A stretch of 35,634 bases of DNA from Actinomycetota bacterium (GTDB lineage: Bacteria > Actinomycetota > Thermoleophilia > Solirubrobacterales > 70-9): positions 1-35,634 of the forward strand of contig JAFDWC010000012.1 of the NCBI GenBank assembly GCA_018268655.1, in the 5' to 3' direction. The notes under the pieces are model-generated. The model did no database searches. It was not told the DNA's origin and was given only the letters and a program-made list of their open reading frames with translations. This document shows positions 22,240-28,923 of this stretch, piece by piece (the stretch's first letter is position 1; every line of letters begins with the position of its first letter). The position numbers were made by a program, and so were the translations under genes.

Positions 22240-22296
22240 GAATCCACAAGCGCCGCCGCCGCGGCCGTTGGGCGCCGCCGCGGGATCTGGGACCGT
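22240..22296 (+). promoter_or_regulatory. Shared element and promoter of the SDR-ligase-SDR operon
   Basis: GAATCCACAAG (22240-22250) precedes, by 45 nt from ACAAG (22246), a GACCGT -10-like hexamer (22291-22296). The hexamer ends 7 nt before the ATG at 22303, which predicts a leaderless mRNA. A weak TTGGGC (22268-22273) sits at -35 with 17-nt spacing. The element lies in the divergent gap and could also act on the ACAD-kinase genes. Confidence 0.45.
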
Positions 22297-22302
22297 CTCC
22301 CC

Positions 22303-23058
22303 ATGGCGATCCTTGTCACCGGGGGGTCGAGCGGGCTCGGCCGCGCGATCGCCGAGCGCTTCGCCCGCGACGGTGCTGACTCTGCGGCCGAGGGCACCGA
22401 CGTCTTCGTCAACTTCCACGCCGACGATGCGGCGGCGGCCGAGGCCGAGGCGGCGATCGCCGCCGCCGGCGGCATCCCGCACCTGATCAAGGCCGACGTC
22501 GGCAGCGTCGACGGGGTCCGCGAGGTGATCGAGGTCGTCCGCGCCCACACCGACCACCTCGACCAGCTCGTCCACTGCGCGGCGAAGGCGGTCAACGGGC
22601 CACTGCTCGAGCTCGACCCCGGGCAGCTGCGCGAATCGGTGATCGTCAACGGCCTCGCCATGGTCGACCTGATCCGCGAGGCCGGGTCGCTGCTCGGCCC
22701 CGGCAGCGTCGTCTTCTACCTCTCCAGCCGCGGCGGCCGCTTCGTGATCAACGAATATGGCGCCCTCGGCATCGCCAAAGCGCTCGGCGAGCACGTCGTC
22801 CGCTACCTCGCCAAGGAACTCGGCCCGCGCGGGATCCGGGTGATCACGATCGCCCCCGGCGCGGTCGACACCGCGGCCCTGCGGGCGATGTTCCCCGGCA
22901 CCTACCAGGACCGGCTCGCCGCCGCCGCGAAGGCCAACCCGCTCGGGCGCGGGGTCGAGCTCGAAGACGCCGCGGCGCTGGCCGCGGCGCTCTGCGACCC
23001 CGGCCTGGAGATGGTCAACGGCCAGACGATCACCGTCGACGGGGGCCTCTCGCTTTGA
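22303..23058 (+). CDS. SDR-family protein with a Y-x6-K active site (FabL/FabI enoyl-reductase style)
   Basis: The 251-residue protein begins with the SDR cofactor motif T-G-G-S-S-G-L-G. Its active-site pair is Tyr152/Lys159 in Y-G-A-L-G-I-A-K, a Y-x6-K spacing. Classical SDR dehydrogenases have Y-x3-K, whereas FabI/FabL enoyl-ACP reductases have Y-x6-K. The following A-L-G-E-H-V-V-R-Y-L-A-K-E-L also recalls FabL. An enoyl-thioester or dienoyl reductase role is therefore more likely than alcohol oxidation. The ATG has no ribosome site but lies where a leaderless start is predicted. Its stop overlaps the TTG start of the ligase (TTGA). In the LvaD position of a levulinate-type cluster one would expect a classical SDR, so the assignment to that step is uncertain. 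Confidence 0.8.
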   Translation: MAILVTGGSSGLGRAIAERFARDGADSAAEGTDVFVNFHADDAAAAEAEAAIAAAGGIPHLIKADVGSVDGVREVIEVVRAHTDHLDQLVHCAAKAVNGPLLELDPGQLRESVIVNGLAMVDLIREAGSLLGPGSVVFYLSSRGGRFVINEYGALGIAKALGEHVVRYLAKELGPRGIRVITIAPGAVDTAALRAMFPGTYQDRLAAAAKANPLGRGVELEDAAALAAALCDPGLEMVNGQTITVDGGLSL

Positions 23059-24671
23059 GCCTGCCGTCAGCAGGAGGGGCCCAGGACTTCCCGCTGACGC
23101 TGACCCACCTCCTGCGCCGCGCCCGCGGCGTCAACGGCGACGCCGAGGTGGTGACGGCGCTCGACGCCGGCGGCCGGGTCGAGCGGGCGAGCGCGGCGGC
23201 GGTCGGCGAGCGGGCCGAGGCGCTCGCCGCCGGCCTGGCCGGGCTCGGCCTCCGCGCCGGGGATCGGGTTGGCGTCTTCGCCTGGAACACCCGCCAGCAC
23301 CTCGAGGCCTACTGGGGGGTTCCCTGCGCCGGGCTCGTCCTGCACACGATCAACCCGCGGCTCTCCCCCGAGCAGATCGCCTTCACCGTCCGCCACTCCG
23401 GCGACCGCGCGATCGTCGTCGACGGCGCCCTGCTCGGCGCCCTCGAACGCGTGCTCGAGCTGCTCGGCGGCGAGGGGGTCGAGCACCTGATCACGATCGA
23501 TGCCGGCGACGCCGCCCCGCCCGGCGCCCACGATTACGAGCTGCTGCTCGCCGCCGCCGGCCCCTACGAGTGGCCGGCCCTCGACGAGCGCGCCGCCGCG
23601 GCCCTCTGCTACACCTCGGGCACCACCGGCGACCCCAAGGGCGTCGCCTACTCGCACCGCTGCCTCGCCCTCCACACGATCCTGATGGCGGGCGCCGACA
23701 CCTACCGGATCGGCCGCCGCGACCGCGTCCTCGCCGTCGTCCCGATGTTCCACGCGATGGGCTGGAACCTCGCCTACCTGGCGGGGATGACCGGCGCCGA
23801 CCTGATCCTCCCCGGCCGCTTCCTCCAGCCCGAGCCGCTGACCAGGCTGATCGAGGCCGAGCGCGTGACCGCCAGCTGCGGGGTGCCGACGATCTGGATG
23901 GACGTGCTGCGCTACGCCGACGAGCACGGCTCCGACCTCTCCGCCTTCGAGCTGGCGATCTGCGGCGGCACCCAGGTCCCGCCGCAGCTGATGCGCGACT
24001 TCGAGGCCCGCCACGGGGTCGCCGTCGTCCAGGGCTGGGGGATGACCGAGACCCTGCCCGGCGCCGTCCTCGCCCACGACCCGCCCGGCGCCGACGAGGA
24101 GGAGCGCTGGCGCCGCCGCGAGCAGGCGGGCCGGGTCAGCCCCTTCTACGAGCTGCGGATCCTCGGCGACGACGGCGCCGAGCTGCCCCGCGACGGCGCC
24201 AGCCAGGGGGAGATCCAGGTCCGCGGCCCGGTCGTCGCCGGCTCCTACTTCGAGGCGCCGGCGGCGAGCGCCGCCGCCTTCGACGGCGGCTGGCTGCGGA
24301 CCGGCGACGTCGGCACCCTCGACGAGCGCGGCTGGCTGCGGATCACCGACCGCGCCAAGGACGTGATCAAGTCCGGCGGCGAGTGGATCTCCTCGGTCGA
24401 CCTCGAGTCGGCGCTGATGGCGCACCCGGCGGTGGCCGAGGCGGCGGTGATCGCGATCCCCGACGAGCGCTGGAGCGAGCGGCCCTTCGCCTGCGTCGCC
24501 GCCGCCGACGCGGTCGAGGCGGAGGAGCTGACGGCGTTCCTCTCGGCCCGCGGGGTCCCGCGCTGGTGGCTGCCGGACGGCTTCGCCTTCGTCGCCGAGA
24601 TCCCGAAGACGAGCGTCGGCAAGTTCGACAAGAAGGCCCTGCGGGGCACCTACGCGGAAGGCGGTGAGTGA
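23055..24671 (+). CDS. AMP-dependent medium/long-chain acyl-CoA synthetase-type ligase
   Basis: The 538-residue ANL-family protein has Y-T-S-G-T-T-G-D-P-K-G from residue 186, V-P-M-F-H-A-M-G-W-N, G-W-G-M-T-E-T and the hinge W-L-R-T-G-D-V-G-T and D-R-A-K-D-V-I-K-S-G-G-E-W-I-S-S. The catalytic Lys is Lys523 in S-V-G-K-F-D-K-K. G-G-E-W-I-S-S and the overall length match the fatty-acyl-CoA ligase branch (as in LvaE and DMSP lyase-pathway ligases). The TTG start overlaps the preceding stop by 4 nt and the gene overlaps the next start by one base, so the three genes form a translationally coupled operon. It probably makes the CoA ester on which the divergent kinase/ACAD pair acts. Confidence 0.88.
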   Translation: MSLPSAGGAQDFPLTLTHLLRRARGVNGDAEVVTALDAGGRVERASAAAVGERAEALAAGLAGLGLRAGDRVGVFAWNTRQHLEAYWGVPCAGLVLHTINPRLSPEQIAFTVRHSGDRAIVVDGALLGALERVLELLGGEGVEHLITIDAGDAAPPGAHDYELLLAAAGPYEWPALDERAAAALCYTSGTTGDPKGVAYSHRCLALHTILMAGADTYRIGRRDRVLAVVPMFHAMGWNLAYLAGMTGADLILPGRFLQPEPLTRLIEAERVTASCGVPTIWMDVLRYADEHGSDLSAFELAICGGTQVPPQLMRDFEARHGVAVVQGWGMTETLPGAVLAHDPPGADEEERWRRREQAGRVSPFYELRILGDDGAELPRDGASQGEIQVRGPVVAGSYFEAPAASAAAFDGGWLRTGDVGTLDERGWLRITDRAKDVIKSGGEWISSVDLESALMAHPAVAEAAVIAIPDERWSERPFACVAAADAVEAEELTAFLSARGVPRWWLPDGFAFVAEIPKTSVGKFDKKALRGTYAEGGE

Positions 24672-25429
24672 TGGCCGGGGAGAGATTGGCCGGGAAGGTG
24701 GCGCTGGTGACCGGTGCCGGCTCGGGGATCGGCAGGGCGAGCGCCGAGCGCTTCGCCGCCGAGGGGGCGCAGGTCGTCGCGGTCGACGTCAAGGGGGCCG
24801 AGGAGACCGCGGCGGCGATCGCGGCGGCCGGGGGAGAGGCGCTGGCGCTCGTCACCGACGTCGCCGACGAGGCGGCGGTGGCGGCGATGGCCGCGGCCGC
24901 GCTCGAGCGCTTCGGCCGGGTCGACGTGCTGATGAACAACGCCGGCATCCTCGACGCCTACGAGCCCGCGGCCGAGACCAGCACCGAGACCTGGGACCGC
25001 GTCCTCGGCGTCAACCTCCGGGCCCAGTTCCTGACCGCGCGGGCGCTGCTGCCGCAGATGGTCGAGCGCGGCGCCGGGGCGATCGTCAACGTCGCCTCGA
25101 CGGCCGGCCTCAACGGCGGCAACGGCGGCGCCGCATACACCACCTCCAAGCACGGGGTGATCGGCTTCACCCGCCAGCTCTGCTTCGACTACGCCCGCAG
25201 GGGGATCCGCTGCAATGTGCTCTGCCCCGGTGCGGTCGAGACGGGGATGACGAAGGAGATCTTCGCCTCGCCCGATGCGGCGGTGATGGCGGCGGTCGAA
25301 TCGGCGCCGATCGGCCGCTGGGCCCAGCCCGAGGAGCTGGCCGCCGCCGCCCTCTTCCTCGCCAGCGACGAGGCCAGCTTCGTCAACGGCGCCGTCTATC
25401 TCGTCGACGGCGGCTTCGACTCCAAGTAG
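24671..25429 (+). CDS. SDR-family NAD(P)-dependent oxidoreductase
   Basis: A 252-residue classical SDR with T-G-A-G-S-G-I-G, an Asp after beta-2 (V-A-V-D-V-K) that favours NAD, N-N-A-G-I, N-V-A-S-T-A-G and the catalytic pair Tyr156/Lys160 in Y-T-T-S-K. It shares its start with the stop of the ligase (ATGA-type overlap). A 3-hydroxyacyl-CoA or secondary-alcohol dehydrogenase is the likely role; in the Lva pathway this step would follow rehydration of the enoyl-CoA. The shared GGGGATTCCACAAG element starts at its stop codon, so the next gene is a separate unit. Confidence 0.9.
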   Translation: MAGERLAGKVALVTGAGSGIGRASAERFAAEGAQVVAVDVKGAEETAAAIAAAGGEALALVTDVADEAAVAAMAAAALERFGRVDVLMNNAGILDAYEPAAETSTETWDRVLGVNLRAQFLTARALLPQMVERGAGAIVNVASTAGLNGGNGGAAYTTSKHGVIGFTRQLCFDYARRGIRCNVLCPGAVETGMTKEIFASPDAAVMAAVESAPIGRWAQPEELAAAALFLASDEASFVNGAVYLVDGGFDSK

Positions 25430-25488
25430 GGGATTCCACAAGGCCGCGGCGCCGGCCCCCGGGGCGTCCGCGCGGCCGCGCCTACAGT
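25429..25488 (+). promoter_or_regulatory. Shared element and promoter of the acetoacetate-decarboxylase-family gene
   Basis: GGGGATTCCACAAGG (25429-25443) with ACAAG at 25438, followed 45 nt later by a TACAGT -10 hexamer (25483-25488). A leader of ~28 nt with GGAGGG precedes the ATG at 25523. No -35 box is seen. This is one of the two clearest copies together with the one near 18912. Confidence 0.55.
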
Positions 25489-25522
25489 CAGGCGGGGACT
25501 GAACTCGACGGAGGGATCACCG

Positions 25523-26347
25523 ATGGACAACGCCGCTTTCGCCGCCTCCTACTCGCAGCCGATCGGGCCCGGCAGCGCCTACGGGCCGCCGCCCTACCTC
25601 TACCGCGACGTCGAGGACTGCTTCATCGTCTACGAGGCCGACCGCGCCGGCGTCGAGTCGCTGCTGCCGCCGGGGCTGGAGATCGCCGACGAGGTGCCGA
25701 CCTGCATCGCGTGGGCGCGCTGGGTCCCGTTCTCGACCTTCGGCCAGTACCACGAGGCCTACATCATGGTCCGCGCCAGCTTCGAGGGCCAGACCTACCT
25801 CTACCAGCCGTTCATCTTCGTCGACAACGAGATCCCCCTCACCGCCGGCCGCGAGATCTGGGGGTACGCGAAGAAGCTCGCCGTCTTCGAGCGCAACTGG
25901 GGCGGCGGCGAGGTGCCCTTCGGCGAGCAGATGGTCTTCACCGTGCAGCGGCCGCAGGGGCAGCCGATCATGACCGCGACGATGATCGCCGACCGGGTCG
26001 CCGACCCCGGCGAGCTCGACGACGTGCCGGTGCTCTCGACCCGGATCATCCCCAACTCCGAGCCCGGCAAGCGCCCCTCGGTCGCCGAGCTGGTCCGGCT
26101 CGACGTGCCGGCGACCCTCCACACCGCCCAGGACGGCACCCCTCGCCTGTTCGCCGGCCGCGGCTCGCTCTCGCTGCCGACGGTATCCAGCGTCGACCCC
26201 TGGTACCTGCTGGCGCCAACCCGGATCGTCGAGTCCTACTTCGGCGTCTTCGACTTCGACCTCCCGCACGGCCGGGTGATCCACGACTACCTGGATGAAG
26301 ACGAGATCTGGCAGTCGGTCGAGAGCGGCAAGTTGGCGGCGGCGTAG
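25523..26347 (+). CDS. Acetoacetate decarboxylase (ADC) family protein
   Basis: The 274-residue protein has the ADC fold signature G-R-E-I-W-G-Y-A-K-K with Lys117/Lys118. The first Lys corresponds to the Schiff-base Lys of acetoacetate decarboxylase and the second tunes its pKa. L-L-P-P-G-L-E near residue 50 is also typical. Classical ADC turns acetoacetate into acetone and CO2. Many actinobacterial relatives act on other keto acids, as aldolases or dehydratases. Being 7 kb from an acetone-carboxylase-type enzyme it could run the opposite reaction or process another beta-keto acid. It is a single-gene unit with its own promoter and is followed by 309 nt without a gene. Confidence 0.85.
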   Translation: MDNAAFAASYSQPIGPGSAYGPPPYLYRDVEDCFIVYEADRAGVESLLPPGLEIADEVPTCIAWARWVPFSTFGQYHEAYIMVRASFEGQTYLYQPFIFVDNEIPLTAGREIWGYAKKLAVFERNWGGGEVPFGEQMVFTVQRPQGQPIMTATMIADRVADPGELDDVPVLSTRIIPNSEPGKRPSVAELVRLDVPATLHTAQDGTPRLFAGRGSLSLPTVSSVDPWYLLAPTRIVESYFGVFDFDLPHGRVIHDYLDEDEIWQSVESGKLAAA

Positions 26348-26656
26348 GCAGACCCTGAAAGTCCGCATCTTGTCCAGACAGGGGCGTTGCGGAGGGAGGG
26401 GCTCAGGGGACCCTCCTCTCTCGGCCTGTCGGCTGCGAAGCATTCGGGCGACGCCCCGGTCGAGCTCCCGGCCTCAGCCGCAAAACGTTCGGAGCGTCCC
26501 CCGACCCCCTCCCGCACAAAGTCAGCTCAAGACAAAGAGGGCGGAGCCCCCAACCGGGAACATCCGCAGCTTCTTCGTGAGCTTCGGGACGTAGCGAGTT
26601 CCGCAGTCGTTTCGTAGGGAGCGGTGCGCCGGCGCTCCCCCCGCCAACCCTGATCC
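26348..26656. other. Gene-free stretch between converging genes
   Basis: No coding signal, tRNA or strong promoter was found in these 309 nt. GGAGGG (26391-26396) and CCCTCC could form a short stem near 26391-26416. Two imperfect copies of a ~45-nt unit lie next to each other (26432-26476 and 26477-26521); the first 16 bases agree at 12 positions (GC-GC-AA-C-TTCGG). GCACAAA (26514-26520) resembles half of the regulator site but has no partner. The composition is slightly less GC-rich than the genes. It probably serves only as a terminator area between the ADC-family gene and the minus-strand nitroreductase. Confidence 0.5.
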
Positions 26657-27319
26657 CTAGCTGGTCTCCCGAGACGCCCCGATCGGGTTTCCGAAGCGCT
26701 CCAGGAAAACGGTCTCCTCCACGGGGCGCCTGGTGAGACGGCGCGGGAAGCCGTCGGCGGGGTAGCCGGCGGCGAGATGGCAGGCGGTCAGGTAGCCGTC
26801 GGGGATCGCCAGCAGCTCGCGCACCTCGGGCTCGGCGGCGACCGAGAGGGTGGTGATCGTCGTCGCCACCCCCTGCACGCGCAGGGCGATGCAGAGGTTC
26901 TGGACGTAGGGGTAGATCGAGGCCCCGCCGACCACCGAGGGACGGTCGAGCTCGAGGTCGGTGAGGTGGAGGTCCTCCTGGTGGGCGCAGACGACGATCA
27001 GCAGCGGGTGCTCCGCGAGGTTGCGGGCGAACTCGTCGGCGGCGAGGACCGCCTGCCGTGCCGAGGAGTACTCGCCGAGTGCCTGCGTCCCCGCCATCGC
27101 CGCCTCGAAGTAGGCTCGCCAGGGCACCAGGTAGAGGTCTCGCAGCCGCTCTTTCGCCGCCCGCTCGCGGACGGCGATGAGCCGCACCGGTTGGCGGTTG
27201 CCGCCCTGCGGCGCGAACCGCGCCGCCTCCGCCGCTCGGTAGAGGACCGCGTCGGGGACGTCGTCGGGCTGGTAGCGGCGGCAGGCGCCGATCGTCCGCA
27301 TCGCCTCGAGCGCGTCCAC
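26657..27319 (-). CDS. Nitroreductase-family protein
   Basis: The 220-residue protein begins A-M-R-T-I-G-A-C-R-R-Y and continues A-A-R-F-A-P-Q-G-G-N-R-Q-P-V-R, the FMN-binding pattern of nitroreductases. A second conserved region G-G-A-S-I-Y-P-Y-V-Q-N-L-C-I-A-L-R lies near residue 125. These are FMN-dependent NAD(P)H oxidoreductases acting on nitro groups, quinones or activated double bonds. The GTG at 27319 was chosen because it lies 5 nt after the stop of the upstream minus-strand gene, implying cotranscription. The normal fold starts there. The physiological substrate is unknown. Confidence 0.85.
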   Translation of the reverse strand: MDALEAMRTIGACRRYQPDDVPDAVLYRAAEAARFAPQGGNRQPVRLIAVRERAAKERLRDLYLVPWRAYFEAAMAGTQALGEYSSARQAVLAADEFARNLAEHPLLIVVCAHQEDLHLTDLELDRPSVVGGASIYPYVQNLCIALRVQGVATTITTLSVAAEPEVRELLAIPDGYLTACHLAAGYPADGFPRRLTRRPVEETVFLERFGNPIGASRETS

Positions 27320-27324
27320 CGTCC

Positions 27325-28830
27325 TCAGCCCCCGGCGCCCGCCCCGTTCCGCCCGGCGCCGCCGGCCTCCTCGGCGCCGCGCAGCTGCACCGAGATCCCC
27401 GGCTGGCGCAGGGTCAGGTGCTTGACCGAGCTCTCGTTCTCGATCAGTTCGACGACCCGTTCGAGGACGCCGTCGCCGTGGACGTGGCCCTCGGTCCGCA
27501 GCGGCGGCCCGGCCAGCATCTTGTCGACCTGCTCCTCGGGGCAGAAGTAGCGCAGCAGCAGCTCCTCGTCGGAGATCTTCTGGCCGAACCGCTTGCGGAA
27601 CTCGGCGACCGGGGTGCGGTCGCGTTCCCACCCCTCGAGTTCCTTCGCCCGCGGCTTGCTGAAGATCCTCTCGGCGACCTCGGGGTCGACCGGCCGCATC
27701 AGCGGCCCGTAGTGCCCCATCGCGTACTGGATCACTTCGTCCGGGACCACCTGGTAGCGCTCCGGCAGGACCACGTTGAGGACCGCCTGGATGCCGACGA
27801 ACTGGGAGAACGGGGTCGCCATCACCGGCTCGCCGAGCTCGCTGCGGACGATCACGATCTCCTCGATCACCTGCTGGAACCGCTCCGGCATCCCGTACTC
27901 GTCGAGCTGGTTCTTCAGGGTCCCGGTCATGCCGCCGGGGAGCTGGTGTTTGTAGGGGAGCATCCGGTACTCGTTCGGCACCCCGACCTCGTAGCCGAGC
28001 CGCGCCGCTTCGGCGTAGAAGTGGTCCGAGACCGGCTTCAGGTGGGATTTGTCGAGGTTGTGGGTGTGGCCGAGCTCCTCGACGATCTCGACCATCGCCT
28101 CGGTCGAGGGCAGCGAGGGGCCGTTGGCGAGCGGCATCGTCGCGGTGTGGACGAGGTCGATCCCGGCCTTGATCGCCTCGACGTAGACGAGCGGCGCCAG
28201 GCCGGTGGTGTTGTGGGAGTGGATCTCCAGCCGCACCTCGCCGGTCGCCTCCTGCAGCGCCGGCAGCAGCGTCGCCGCCCGCTCCGGGGTCAGGACCCCG
28301 GGGGCGTCCTCGACGTAGATCCGCTTGATCCCGTCCCAGCTCGCCATTTCGCGGGCGCGGTCGGCGAAGAACTCGTCGGTGTGGAGCTCGGAGAGCCCGT
28401 ACATGATCGCCGGCACGACTTCGCCGCCGACCGCCTGCAGCGCCTCGGTCCGCGTCTTCATCAGCGGCATGTCGTAGAGGCAGTCGAAGAGCCAGTGGCT
28501 CTGGACCCCATGCTTGACCAGGGTCTCGATCCAGAGGTCGAGGATGCCTTCCGGGACGAAGCCGAAGCTGCCGGCGGCGACCGGCCGCAGGGCGGAGCGC
28601 AGCGGCGCGTCCGGGAGGTGGCTGACGGTGTGGTCGAGCCAGGCCCAGGGGTCGTCGCCGGAGTCGCGCATCATCACCACCATGCTGGTGGCGCCGAGCA
28701 GGTCGATCGTGTCGAACCCGGTCGCGTTCAGGTGCGGCAGCGCCGGGGTCGCGTGCTGGGCCCGCATCCGCATCCCCCACAGGCTCTGAGGCCCGTCGCG
28801 CAGGGTCTGGTCGATGAACCCGATCTCCAT
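27325..28830 (-). CDS. Carboxyltransferase-like TIM-barrel protein (HMGL / PYC-OADA family) with Lys-to-Glu change
   Basis: The 501-residue protein resembles the carboxyltransferase part of pyruvate carboxylase, oxaloacetate decarboxylase alpha and transcarboxylase 5S. It has D-Q-T-L-R-D-G-P-Q-S-L at residues 7-17, metal-binding H-S-H in E-I-H-S-H-N-T-T-G-L-A, H-Q-L-P-G-G-M, and a C-terminal conserved domain. The family's carbamylated Lys in I-K-D-M is replaced: the sequence reads I-Y-V-E-D-A-P-G, with Glu174 at that place. No biotin domain or biotin carboxylase gene is nearby. The enzyme may thus be a metal-dependent lyase or aldolase and not a biotin carboxyltransferase. The ATG at 28830 starts exactly at the barrel. 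It lies between an exporter gene and the nitroreductase on the minus strand. Confidence 0.8.
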   Translation of the reverse strand: MEIGFIDQTLRDGPQSLWGMRMRAQHATPALPHLNATGFDTIDLLGATSMVVMMRDSGDDPWAWLDHTVSHLPDAPLRSALRPVAAGSFGFVPEGILDLWIETLVKHGVQSHWLFDCLYDMPLMKTRTEALQAVGGEVVPAIMYGLSELHTDEFFADRAREMASWDGIKRIYVEDAPGVLTPERAATLLPALQEATGEVRLEIHSHNTTGLAPLVYVEAIKAGIDLVHTATMPLANGPSLPSTEAMVEIVEELGHTHNLDKSHLKPVSDHFYAEAARLGYEVGVPNEYRMLPYKHQLPGGMTGTLKNQLDEYGMPERFQQVIEEIVIVRSELGEPVMATPFSQFVGIQAVLNVVLPERYQVVPDEVIQYAMGHYGPLMRPVDPEVAERIFSKPRAKELEGWERDRTPVAEFRKRFGQKISDEELLLRYFCPEEQVDKMLAGPPLRTEGHVHGDGVLERVVELIENESSVKHLTLRQPGISVQLRGAEEAGGAGRNGAGAGG

Positions 28831-28873
28831 CCTGCGGCGAAGGTAGCAACGGCCGCCCACCGGCTGGCTCAGG

Positions 28874-28914
28874 CCGGGCGCCCGCGGCTGGAGGATCGCC
28901 AAAGCGGCGCCCGG
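28874..28914 (-). terminator. Possible hairpin after the MFS gene
   Basis: CCGGGCGCC (28874-28882) pairs with GGCGCCCGG (28906-28914), leaving a 23-nt loop. It starts just past the MFS stop on the minus strand and before the carboxyltransferase-like gene. The long loop and lack of a T-run make this weak. Confidence 0.35.
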
Positions 28915-28923
28915 GCCGGGCGA

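Noticed and set aside
26514-26520. GCACAAA in the gene-free stretch as a regulator site
   Set aside because: There is no TTTGTGC partner at the 5-nt spacing and no downstream start on the plus strand.
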